Shown in pieces: positions 7,299 to 13,607 of a stretch of DNA of 13,607 bases. Source of the DNA: an uncultured Campylobacter sp. (GTDB lineage Bacteria > Campylobacterota > Campylobacteria > Campylobacterales > Campylobacteraceae). Numbering within the stretch: the first letter of the stretch is position 1; the number at the start of each line of letters is the position of its first letter. Position numbers and translations under genes: made by a program. The stretch is from assembly GCF_938045625.1 (NCBI RefSeq), contig NZ_CALIAV010000064.1, positions 1-13,607 of the forward strand, read 5' to 3'. The notes below the pieces were generated by a model. That model made no database searches. It was not told the DNA's origin and saw only the letters and a list, made by a program, of their open reading frames with translations.

Positions 7299-7994
7299 AT
7301 TTGCTTTTAGCTTTTACTGCGTCGAAATATCGTTTATTGCTGTATGCATGCGTTGTTCATTTGGCGCTTTTTTGCTTAATTTTAGCTTTTATACTGCGGC
7401 TCGTTTTGAGAGAGATTTTGTGCAGTTTCGCTGCGCTTGAGGTCGCTTTTCAGGGGCAGCAAATTTGCAGTGCGAAGCAGTGGAAGAGTTAAATTTAGCT
7501 CGGGAAACTACGCGTTTTGTCGCCGCTAAAATTTACTGAGCGAGTGCTTGCATTAGCGTTGCGAGCTGACCGTTTTGCGATATCTTATCTTTGCTTTTGC
7601 GTTCGAATTTGCAAATTTTACTCGCCGAGACCTGCACCGCAAAAACTCTAAAATTTGACGCTATACATTTATTGCGCGGAGGGTAGCGCGGTTTGTTTGG
7701 CGTAAGGCGTCCGTGCTTTGATTGACGTTAAATTTGACGATATTGCACAGCGTTGCGGCGAATTTGTATTGTAGTTTGGAAATTTTAAATTTGATTGCTG
7801 AAAGTACGGATTGAAATTTGCGGTTGTAAAATCTAATAAATTTAGCGCATTTTGCCGTCAAATTTGAAAATATCCGAAATCCGCGAAAATTTGGCGTCCG
7901 AATTTTGAAATTTGCGCGTTAAATTTGCTAAAATCGCACTAAAAATCGGCGAACGAAAGCACTACATTATTTAAATTTGATTTCAAGGAAAAAT
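7299..7994. other. Long gene-free spacer rich in AAATTT
   Basis: About 700 bp with no supportable gene between the Sat-like gene and pgpA. I count 16 exact AAATTT hexamers here, 11 of them followed by G; random expectation is well below one. Two short open frames (plus 7301-7492, a hydrophobic 63-codon frame with TTG start; minus 7661-7861, 66 codons) lack ribosome-binding sites and recognisable domains, so I do not call them. No tRNA cloverleaf, terminator or insertion-sequence end is evident. It may be a decayed gene or expanded intergenic DNA; in C. jejuni the neighbouring genes lie close together. Confidence 0.6.
7929..7934 (+). promoter_or_regulatory. Possible -10 box for pgpA
   Basis: TAAAAT in the context TTTGC-TAAAAT lies 60 nt upstream of the pgpA start in AT-rich DNA. 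It resembles the extended -10 of Campylobacter sigma-70 promoters, but such matches are common in this composition. CATTAT at 7964-7969 is an alternative. Weak support. Confidence 0.3.
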
Positions 7995-8492
7995 ATGCAA
8001 AGGTTATTTTTAACGTTTTTTGGCGCTGGGCTGAGTCCTAAGGCCCCCGGTACGGTGGGCTCGCTAGCTGGCGCAGTTGCGGCGTATGGATTTTTGATGT
8101 TTTTGCCCGCTTCCACGCTGTTTTTAGTTTCGATTTGTCTTTTTTTATATAGCATCAAGATCATCGACGATTATGAAGCAAAAACCGGCGTGCACGATCA
8201 CGGCAGTATCGTGATAGACGAGGTTGCTGGCGTTTGGCTGGCGATTTCTATCAGCGGCGCCACGGCGGTGCAGTTTGCGCTCTCGGTTCTGTTTTTTAGG
8301 GCGTTTGACATCCTAAAGCCATCCGTGATCGGCCGCATCGACAAAAACGTAAAAGGCGGGCTGGGCGTGATGGGTGATGATATGCTAGCAGGGCTTTTTG
8401 CGGGGCTTCTTAGCGCGATTTGCTACGAGGCTGTGACGAAAATCGGACTTGACTACGAGTGGATTAAATTTGAATTGCCGTTTGTAAAGTAA
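7995..8492 (+). CDS. pgpA: Phosphatidylglycerophosphatase A
   Basis: PgpA removes phosphate from phosphatidylglycerophosphate to give phosphatidylglycerol at the inner membrane. The 165-residue protein has the family blocks SPKAPGTVGSLAG (14-26), DHGSIVIDEVAGVWLA with the acidic pair D75/E76, FDILKPSVIGR (104-114), and GGLGVMGDDMLAG (121-133) with D128/D129. It has several hydrophobic segments, for instance about 31-53 and 84-102. I start at ATG 7995 because AAGGAA at 7985-7990 is right for it; an in-frame TTG at 7977 lies before that site and would add six non-conserved residues. It follows the Sat-like gene in the same order as Cj1610, but across an unusually long spacer, so it probably has its own promoter. 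Confidence 0.95.
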   Translation: MQRLFLTFFGAGLSPKAPGTVGSLAGAVAAYGFLMFLPASTLFLVSICLFLYSIKIIDDYEAKTGVHDHGSIVIDEVAGVWLAISISGATAVQFALSVLFFRAFDILKPSVIGRIDKNVKGGLGVMGDDMLAGLFAGLLSAICYEAVTKIGLDYEWIKFELPFVK

Positions 8493-8509
8493 GTTTATTT
8501 GGCGATTTT

Positions 8510-8552
8510 TAGGCGGTTATTAAAATCAAATCCCGTTAAAATTTACCGCCTA
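8510..8552. repeat. Inverted repeat downstream of pgpA
   Basis: TAGGCGGT (8510-8517) and ACCGCCTA (8545-8552) form an 8-bp perfect stem with a 27-nt AT-rich loop in the spacer between the convergent pgpA and ccs genes. There is no U-run on either side, so it is not a classical intrinsic terminator; it could still be an mRNA 3' end structure. Confidence 0.4.
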
Positions 8553-8568
8553 AGTACTCTATATTAGT

Positions 8569-8652
8569 TTGTGTGTTTTTTTGGGGGGGCTATTTATGGG
8601 AGTCTTTGGTTATCTAAAATCAGAACTCAATAGCAAATTTAGAACAAAATAA
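8569..8652 (+). pseudogene. Small hydrophobic frame, possible tail of a lost membrane protein
   Basis: A frame opening at TTG 8569 and stopping at 8652 would give 27 residues: CVFLGGLFMGVFGYLK followed by a polar tail SELNSKFRTK. A glycine-rich hydrophobic stretch followed by basic residues resembles the last transmembrane segment of an inner-membrane protein, for example a Wzz-type chain-length regulator, but the match is too short to name. No ribosome-binding site precedes it and a stop lies just upstream in frame (8551-8553). The coding strand crosses T7 then G7 (8576-8589), a slippage-prone tract. I regard it as a gene remnant or chance frame. Confidence 0.25.
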
Positions 8653-8664
8653 ATTAGCTAGAGT

Positions 8665-9096
8665 TCATTTTTTTGTTTGCGACATACCTTTTTGCTCGTA
8701 TGTATCGATCTCTCTTGCGTATTCAGGATTTTTCTTTTTTAGTTCGTTAGTCATAAAAGCTATTAGTTTGGCGTCGGCGTTTTTATGCGAAGCTATGGCT
8801 AGAACAAAATTTAAATATTCTTTTGCATCCTCGGGCGCTACGCCGTCTTTTTTGGGCGGTAATCTAAAATTTGAAGAAAACGTCCTCAAAATAGAAAATA
8901 ACTTATTTTTGCTAGTGCCTGGATCGTTTGCTACGGCGAGTAAATCATCTAGTGTGATGCCTCGATTGGCGGCTTCTTTTGCCGCATTGTTGGCTGCGAT
9001 TTTGTCGCTACCTAGCTTAACCGCCATAAAAACAAGGGAAGCGACGAGCATCAAAAGAATCGTCGCTAGAATTATTACTATAGTAGTTTGATTCAT
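8665..9096 (-). CDS. Single-pass membrane protein coupled to ccsBA (Cj1012c-like position)
   Basis: A 143-residue protein of unknown function. Residues 5-27 are a strong transmembrane segment (TIVIILATILLMLVASLVFM), followed by a mainly helical soluble part: an Ala-rich stretch about 33-44, then GITLDDLLAVAND, and a Lys-rich C-terminus. No catalytic motif, haem motif (CXXCH) or cysteine is seen. With the short N-terminus outside or inside the membrane unresolved, I cannot place the soluble domain in periplasm or cytoplasm. Its ATG shares one base with the ccsBA stop (TAATG), which indicates translational coupling. A small membrane-protein gene is also found directly after the ccs gene in C. 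jejuni (Cj1013c then Cj1012c), so a role in or near cytochrome c assembly is reasonable inference, not shown. Confidence 0.85.
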   Translation of the reverse strand: MNQTTIVIILATILLMLVASLVFMAVKLGSDKIAANNAAKEAANRGITLDDLLAVANDPGTSKNKLFSILRTFSSNFRLPPKKDGVAPEDAKEYLNFVLAIASHKNADAKLIAFMTNELKKKNPEYAREIDTYEQKGMSQTKK

Positions 9097-12000
9097 TATA
9101 GTTTCACTGTTTTATCTGGTTTTCTAAAATACGCCAAGACCGCTATCAAGACCATCAAAAGTGCACCCACCCATACAAAAGTCGGCACCGGTATCGGCTC
9201 ACCCGCAGCATACGAGTGCATGCCGCTTAGGTAGAAGTTTACGCCAAAATAGGTCATTATGATCGACCAATAAGCAAACATCGAAGTAACGGCAAATGCG
9301 TACTGGCTGTTTAGTTTAGGGATAAATCTAATGTGTAGAACTGCTGCGTAAACGAGAATAGAAACCAGTGCCCACGTCTCCTTGCTATCCCAGCCCCAGT
9401 AGCGACCCCAACTCTCGTTCGCCCAAACGCCGCCCAGGAAGTTGCCCATCGTAAGCAGGCTAAGACCCAGTATCATCGCCATCTCGTTTATGCGCGTGGC
9501 CTCTAGGATATTTCGCGAAATTTCTTTATGCTCCTTGCTGCCTTGCAGAGCAAAAAGTACGAGCGTAAACATACCCAGTAGCGAGCAAAGTCCCAAAAAT
9601 CCGTAACTAGCCGTGATGACTGAAACGTGGATCGTTAGCCAGTAGCTCTGAAGTACCGGCACTAGAGTGGTGATCTGCGGATCCATCCAGCTAAGGTGCG
9701 CGACAAATAGCGTAACGCCCGCTAAAATCGAGGTTAGGGCCATAGCTATAGGGCTTTGGCGAGAGAATACTAGGCCTGATAAGCTAAGCGCCCAAGCGAT
9801 ATAAATCATCGACTCGTAGGCGTTGCTCCACGGCGCGTGCTCGGCGATATACCAGCGTATGCCTATGCCGAAAGTATGCAGCAAAAACGCCAAGATATTT
9901 ACGCCGTAAACGATACCAAATAGCCATTTGATATTTAGTTTAGGCCTTGCCATCTTAGCAAACACGAAGCATAAAAGCCCAAACCCAGCCAAAAGGTATA
10001 TCGGCGTTAGCGACTCGAAAATTTTATACTCGTTAAAAAACAGCTCCATCTCGACGCGTTTTTCGCCTGGGATGACTTTTTTGCCGTGCTCTTGTTGATA
10101 GGTTTTTATCTCGGCTAGAGCTTGATTTGCTCGGCGCCAGTTGTTGTTTTCGGTGGCTTCGGCAACGCTAGTGAAGTAGCTTCTTAGCATCCTGCCGATC
10201 GGTTCGCTCTCGTTTTTAGGAAGATACATCATGGCTGAGGCTATGCCGTACCATTTGTTATTCGGGTCGTCCATCTTTGGAAACATCGTAAAGATCTCGC
10301 CCATAAACACCATATAAAGTATGTTTAGGCGCTCGTCCACTTTTTGCAAGTCTTTATCGAATGTTCCGCGCTCGCCCGGCGTTTTTCGGTTTGCTGCTTC
10401 GGCAAATTTGTTGAGTTTGTAGGTGATTTTACCGTCTTTATCGCTTTCAAAAAAGTCGTTATAGCTCGCGTATTTGGCCTTTTCGTCTATGCCGATTAGC
10501 TTTTTTAGCTCTTTATTTCCGACGTAGATTATCGGTACGTCGCGCCAGTATGGGGCGTTTATCATCATCGAAAGTATGGCTTGGTTTGCATTTAGGCCGT
10601 CTAGCGTATCGCTGCGGTGGATCTTGTTTAGAATTTCCCTTGCGACAGTGTCAAAAGGCTTCATTCTGCCGTCGGCGCTTTGGATAATTAGCGTAGAGAG
10701 CTCTTTTGCGTGGTTTGCATCGATGTTTCTAGCGTTATCGGCCGCGTAGGTTTTGCTCGGAGCAAATGCCGCAAAGCAGGCTACTAGAACAAAGCTCGCG
10801 ACTTTTTTAACGGCATCCTCGTTTATCATTTTAGCTAGTTTTCTAAAGCGAGAGCGAGGATTTACGACGTTGAAAAATAGTCCCAAACCCAGCAAAAAGT
10901 AGCCGATGTAGGTCGGAATCTTACCCGGATCGCGATTTACCGATAGTACGGTGCCAAGTTCGTCTTGGTCGTAGCTACTTTGGAAAAATCTATATCCGTC
11001 GTGATCTAGTACGTGGTTCATGTAAATTTTATACGGGTAGTTTCCGGTTCTAGAGTCTTCGACGATAACGTCGCTAGAGTAGCTCATCGGCGAATTTGAA
11101 CCCGGATAGCGCTTAAGCTCGAAGTCCTCAAGTTTTAAAGAAAATGGAAGCTCGACCATCTTTGAGCCCCAGTAAACGTTAAAAAGTACGCCGTCGATCT
11201 TAGCTTTAGCAGGTATGTAGCTGTTTTCATAGAGCATGAGCTGCTGGGTTTGCCCGTCAAACGTCAAATTTGCCACCAATGCGTCATATTCGCCGTTTTT
11301 GCTCACGACTCGCTTGGCTGCTTTGGTTAATAATGATTTAGGTACGAAATTTACGTCCGTGACCGTATAGAGCTGCATCGGTAAAAACTCGGTCGCTTGG
11401 TCTTTTGCGTACTCGCCTTTTTCATTCGTCGCCATCGTAAAGTAGCTGATATTTTGGTTTGAAGTTAGATAAAATTTGCCCTCTTTTAGCTCGATTTTGA
11501 CGAAATTTTCAAGTAGCGGCTGCGCGTCGAATGCAAAGCTAACGCCGCCTACCTCGCGAGTTTCGCCGGCTTGCAGGCTTATCTCTTCTTTTGAGTCTGG
11601 GCTTGAGACTGCAAGCCTAACGAGCGGCTCGCCTTTTTCCGCTTCGTAGTACTCGGTTTCGGCCTTTTTGTAGTATCCGTCAAAGGTTAAATTTGCTTTT
11701 TTGCCCGCGATTTCAAGCGGCAAGTTAAAGTCGTTTGAGCCGACGGAAGTGATTTGTTTCGGGATCGAGTTTGAGTAAATCTGACCGTCTTTTTCGGCTG
11801 CGATTTCTATTCTAGAAACGGATCCGAATACCGCATTTGAGGTTTCGTTTTCTCTGATATGGATGTTGCCCTCAAAGCCAAGATATCGCGTCATAGCAGC
11901 ACCTAAAAGCATAAATAAAAAGCTAACGTGAAATATCAAAACGGGCAGTTTTTCTTTTCTTAAAAGGTTATATCTAAAAATATTGTAAGCTAAATTTATG

Positions 12001-12173
12001 CCTAGAAGAACTTGCACCAAAGCGAACCAACTCGCTCCGTAAACCGCCGCCCACGCGCTTTTTGTGTCGTAGTAGCTTTCTATTATCGTTGCTGCGCCGC
12101 TACCGATAGCAAATATAACAAGTAGCACGACGGCCGACGTCATACTGAAAAATAGGGATTTTAACTCGCTCAA
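9096..12173 (-). CDS. ccsBA: Fused cytochrome c synthase CcsBA (ResB-ResC), System II
   Basis: This 1025-residue inner-membrane protein exports haem and attaches it to CXXCH sites of periplasmic cytochromes c. The ResB/CcsB half (1 to about 445) has N-terminal membrane segments (about 10-30, 46-65, 78-92), a large periplasmic domain and a further segment at 420-437. The CcsA/ResC half has several segments from about 722 onward. The haem-handling WWD-type motif WGRYWGWDSKETWAL is at 922-936. The four conserved histidines are identifiable by spacing to H. hepaticus CcsBA: H82 and H947 (membrane), H849 and H986 (periplasmic). Residues 456-478 form an internal signal-peptide-like stretch at the fusion point. 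The start is TTG 12173 with AAGGA 7 nt upstream. Campylobacter-type bacteria may carry several CcsBA isoenzymes; this looks like the general one, not the NrfI type, but that is not certain. Confidence 0.95.
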   Translation of the reverse strand: MSELKSLFFSMTSAVVLLVIFAIGSGAATIIESYYDTKSAWAAVYGASWFALVQVLLGINLAYNIFRYNLLRKEKLPVLIFHVSFLFMLLGAAMTRYLGFEGNIHIRENETSNAVFGSVSRIEIAAEKDGQIYSNSIPKQITSVGSNDFNLPLEIAGKKANLTFDGYYKKAETEYYEAEKGEPLVRLAVSSPDSKEEISLQAGETREVGGVSFAFDAQPLLENFVKIELKEGKFYLTSNQNISYFTMATNEKGEYAKDQATEFLPMQLYTVTDVNFVPKSLLTKAAKRVVSKNGEYDALVANLTFDGQTQQLMLYENSYIPAKAKIDGVLFNVYWGSKMVELPFSLKLEDFELKRYPGSNSPMSYSSDVIVEDSRTGNYPYKIYMNHVLDHDGYRFFQSSYDQDELGTVLSVNRDPGKIPTYIGYFLLGLGLFFNVVNPRSRFRKLAKMINEDAVKKVASFVLVACFAAFAPSKTYAADNARNIDANHAKELSTLIIQSADGRMKPFDTVAREILNKIHRSDTLDGLNANQAILSMMINAPYWRDVPIIYVGNKELKKLIGIDEKAKYASYNDFFESDKDGKITYKLNKFAEAANRKTPGERGTFDKDLQKVDERLNILYMVFMGEIFTMFPKMDDPNNKWYGIASAMMYLPKNESEPIGRMLRSYFTSVAEATENNNWRRANQALAEIKTYQQEHGKKVIPGEKRVEMELFFNEYKIFESLTPIYLLAGFGLLCFVFAKMARPKLNIKWLFGIVYGVNILAFLLHTFGIGIRWYIAEHAPWSNAYESMIYIAWALSLSGLVFSRQSPIAMALTSILAGVTLFVAHLSWMDPQITTLVPVLQSYWLTIHVSVITASYGFLGLCSLLGMFTLVLFALQGSKEHKEISRNILEATRINEMAMILGLSLLTMGNFLGGVWANESWGRYWGWDSKETWALVSILVYAAVLHIRFIPKLNSQYAFAVTSMFAYWSIIMTYFGVNFYLSGMHSYAAGEPIPVPTFVWVGALLMVLIAVLAYFRKPDKTVKL

Positions 12174-12213
12174 AACAGATCCTTGAACATAAATTTAGTA
12201 AATCAAAATGCAC

Positions 12214-12219
12214 ATTATA
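12214..12219 (-). promoter_or_regulatory. Probable sigma-70 -10 box for ccsBA
   Basis: On the minus strand ACTATAATG gives a perfect TATAAT, 40 nt upstream of the TTG start of ccsBA. An A/T-tract (12222-12231) directly upstream fits the Campylobacter pattern, in which a periodic AT-rich stretch replaces the -35 box. A ribosome-binding site AAGGA lies at 12180-12184. Confidence 0.6.
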
Positions 12220-12258
12220 GTAATTTTTTTTAAATAATCTTACTTTTTAGTTATTATT

Positions 12259-12354
12259 TTATGATAATTTTTTGTCTTTAAGTTTAAATAAATTTAATAT
12301 AAACTCAAATTCGTTAAAGCCGTCCGCGCTCATAAAGTGTCCGCCTTTTTCAAA
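12259..12354 (-). pseudogene. C-terminal tail of an alpha/beta serine hydrolase, cut by the junction
   Basis: The last ~30 codons before the stop at 12259 read KGGHFMSADGFNEFEFILNL and a lysine-rich end, in Campylobacter-like codons. GGHF followed by an acidic/aromatic 'GF-EF' stretch matches the end of RBBP9/YdeN-type small serine hydrolases, where the His of GGHF is the catalytic histidine of the Ser-Asp-His triad. The rest of the gene (nucleophile Ser and Asp) is missing because actinobacterial DNA begins near 12355. In the real organism it would run on past this point, upstream of ccsBA on the same strand. The name rests on a short match only. Confidence 0.5.
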
Positions 12355-13467
12355 GATATCGGGGGCGAGGCTCTCATCGATGCCCTCGCCTTCATCGCTC
12401 ACTTCAATGATGACTCCGCGTTTGGATGTGCCTGCGTGCGCCCACACACGCGTCGTCCCGTCGCCGTAGCGCAGCGAGTTTTCGATGAGGGTGGCCAGGA
12501 CCTGGCCGAGCTTCCCGGCGTCAGCGAGGATCGGGCGCTCAGCTTCGTCGAGGAAAACGAGCGAGCGCCCGGCCGCCTCGAACTGATCCTCCCACTCCTC
12601 GCGGGCTGTATTGAAGACCTCGAGAATGTGGATGGCCTCGGTCTGGCTGGTCTGTCGCTGCGAGACGTCCAGGAGCTCCGTCACGACGTTCGTCATGCGT
12701 TCGACCTGTTCGAGGCAGGTGTGGGCTTCGGCGCGTACCTCGTCCTCTGTGGAGATCAATTCGATCTCCTCCAGGCGCATGGACAGCGCCGTCAGAGGGG
12801 TACGCAGCTGGTGCGAGGCATCGGCGGCGGCCTGTCGCTCGGCCGCGAGTCGGCCCGCCATGCGTTCACCGGTGCGAGCCAGTTCCTCCGAGACCAGGTC
12901 GATTTCCTCGATGCCGGACTTTTCGACACGGGCGCGCACGCCACCCGAACCGATCTGCTCAGCCTGGGCAGCCAGGTAGATGAGGGGCGCGGACAGATCG
13001 CGCGACAAGGCACGCGCCATGAGCCAGCCGATCAGCATCGACAGGGCCATGCCACCGCCAAACAGCGAACACGTCCACGCAATGCGCCCCAGCGCGTTCG
13101 ATGCCGATGCTGTGAGCTGGACAGACACTCCAGAGGGTGAGGAAGCCACAGCGGTCATGGTCCGTCCCGAAATAACCTTGCCGTTGGTCGCAATGTTGGA
13201 GTCGGGTACTTTGATGCGATAGCTCAGTTCACCGCCGCGGCTGTTTGCTTGATCCGCCACCAGCGACGCCAGGGTCGCAGGGTCGTTCCCCTCCCCCGCG
13301 ACGCGCCGGCGCTCAATATTTTGCAGGATGAGCTGCGACTGAACCTCGAGGCTACGCTGCTCAGAGGTCCATATGGACGCCGACGCAAAGAACGCACCCG
13401 GTAGGCCCATCAGGACGCACACGACGGCGACGACCGAGACGATCATCCTCACCGCGCGTGCGCGCAT
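12259..13467 (-). CDS. Actinobacterial sensor histidine kinase, truncated and fused to foreign tail
   Basis: The open frame gives 402 residues, of which about 1-370 are a membrane sensor kinase. It has a transmembrane segment near 8-30, an extracellular sensor region (about 31-127) with no domain I recognise, a second segment at about 130-153, then a HAMP linker. The HisKA dimerisation domain carries the phospho-acceptor H219 in ASHQLRTPL. The ATP-binding domain shows the N-box N330 (ENSLRYGDG) and the G1 box DEGEGID (358-364). It then ends: the F and G2 boxes are absent because the last ~30 residues come from another organism. As read, the ATPase domain is incomplete and would not phosphorylate. 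Start ATG 13467 has GGGAGG upstream. It lies 22 nt after the response-regulator gene, forming a typical two-component operon. GC-rich codons and style point to Actinomycetota; the stimulus is unknown. Confidence 0.85.
   Translation of the reverse strand: MRARAVRMIVSVVAVVCVLMGLPGAFFASASIWTSEQRSLEVQSQLILQNIERRRVAGEGNDPATLASLVADQANSRGGELSYRIKVPDSNIATNGKVISGRTMTAVASSPSGVSVQLTASASNALGRIAWTCSLFGGGMALSMLIGWLMARALSRDLSAPLIYLAAQAEQIGSGGVRARVEKSGIEEIDLVSEELARTGERMAGRLAAERQAAADASHQLRTPLTALSMRLEEIELISTEDEVRAEAHTCLEQVERMTNVVTELLDVSQRQTSQTEAIHILEVFNTAREEWEDQFEAAGRSLVFLDEAERPILADAGKLGQVLATLIENSLRYGDGTTRVWAHAGTSKRGVIIEVSDEGEGIDESLAPDIFEKGGHFMSADGFNEFEFILNLFKLKDKKLS
12345..12365. other. Junction between Campylobacter and actinobacterial DNA
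   Basis: To the left, codons are AT-rich (TTT, GAA, AAA); to the right they become ATC, CCC, GCC, CTC with a GC-rich third position, and the sequence stays GC-rich to the window end. The change occurs within about 20 bp in one continuous open frame: the kinase reads DIF-EKG and then hydrolase residues GGHF. The palindrome GATATC sits at 12355-12360. No direct repeat, inverted end or integrase is visible beside it. A misassembly is the most likely cause; real transfer cannot be excluded from sequence alone. Confidence 0.8.
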
Positions 13468-13489
13468 GACGAGCCTCCCTCAGCGGCGT

Positions 13490-13607
13490 TCAGCGAGCGT
13501 TTTCGAAGCGGAAACCCATCCCGCGGACGGTCGTAATGTAGTGCGGGTCAGTCGCGTCGTCGCCGAGCTTGCGGCGCAGCCACGACACGTGCATGTCGAG
13601 TGTCTTC
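13490..13607 (-). CDS. OmpR/PhoB-family response regulator, C-terminal fragment
   Basis: The window's right edge cuts this gene; only the last 38 codons are present, ending at TGA (13492-13490). KTLDMHVSWLRRKLGDD followed by ITTVRGMGFRFE is the end of a winged-helix DNA-binding domain: the recognition-helix region and the C-terminal wing hairpin with RG-GFRFE. The receiver domain is outside the window. It is the partner of the downstream kinase, separated by 22 nt. The sequence pattern is typical of actinobacterial two-component regulators; its target genes cannot be told from this fragment. Confidence 0.9.
   Translation of the reverse strand, partial: KTLDMHVSWLRRKLGDDATDPHYITTVRGMGFRFENAR

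Noticed and set aside
7301..7492. 63-codon hydrophobic open frame after the Sat-like gene
   Set aside because: TTG start overlaps the end of the preceding gene area without a ribosome-binding site, and no domain or homologue pattern is visible; likely chance.
7661..7861. 66-codon minus-strand frame
   Set aside because: Composition follows the AAATTT-rich spacer, with no start signal or recognisable motif.
8583..8589. G7 tract as a phase-variation switch
   Set aside because: The tract is short and not inside a supportable gene; kept only as part of the remnant observation.
12174..12400. Genomic island or transposon boundary at the composition shift
   Set aside because: No integrase, transposase, tRNA, direct repeat or inverted terminal repeat is visible near the join, and truncated genes on both sides fit a chimeric assembly better.
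12337..13140. 267-codon plus-strand open frame
   Set aside because: It is the antisense shadow of the GC-rich kinase gene, where the high-GC third position suppresses stops; its protein shows no domain.
1..13607. CRISPR arrays, tRNA or rRNA genes
   Set aside because: I saw no regularly spaced repeats, cloverleaf-like sequences or rRNA stretches on either strand by eye; a covariance search was not possible.

Overview
The window is two unrelated pieces of DNA joined together. Positions 1 to about 12,350 look like a Campylobacter chromosome of the moderate-GC kind (C. showae, C. rectus or C. curvus type). The grounds are the gene content and order: a bifunctional ispDF, an HP1021/Cj1608-type orphan regulator, a sulfate-adenylyltransferase-like gene and pgpA in the order known from C. 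jejuni; a fused CcsBA cytochrome c synthase; heavy use of AAATTT; and AT-rich promoters. Positions from about 12,360 to 13,607 are GC-rich and encode an actinobacterial-type (Actinomyces/Schaalia-like, by inference) OmpR-type response regulator and sensor kinase. No mobile element, integrase or att-like repeat is visible at the join, which cuts through a gene on each side. A chimeric contig from a mixed or oral metagenomic sample is the simplest explanation.

Layout. On the minus strand, 3961 to 1 holds thiC, mrp (11-nt overlap), a hairpin, a UPF0237 ACT-domain gene, and a UPF0210 (DUF711) gene running off the left edge. A 99-nt spacer with a TATAAT box separates thiC from the divergent plus-strand run ispDF, HP1021-like regulator and Sat-like gene (4061 to 7298, tightly packed). 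A 696-bp gap rich in AAATTT follows, then pgpA (7995 to 8492). A short convergent spacer contains a small hydrophobic reading frame. The minus-strand pair ccsBA (12173 to 9096) and a one-TM partner gene (9096 to 8665) share a stop/start base and sit behind a TATAAT promoter. Next come the last codons of an alpha/beta serine hydrolase (stop at 12259), the junction, and the actinobacterial kinase (start 13467) and regulator fragment (13490 to 13607).

How the genes work together. ThiC is an Fe-S radical-SAM enzyme and Mrp/ApbC is an Fe-S cluster carrier linked genetically to ThiC in Salmonella, so their overlap is functionally sensible. CcsBA attaches haem to periplasmic c-type cytochromes, and the small TM protein is its translationally coupled neighbour. 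IspDF makes isoprenoid precursors and PgpA makes phosphatidylglycerol. The regulator lacks the phospho-accepting Asp, and the Sat-like protein lacks most of the ATP-sulfurylase active-site motif while keeping a zinc-type cysteine cluster. I see no CRISPR, tRNA, rRNA or insertion sequence, and no clear new defence or mobile system. The most notable features are the interspecies join, the eroded Sat homologue and the Mrp-ThiC coupling.
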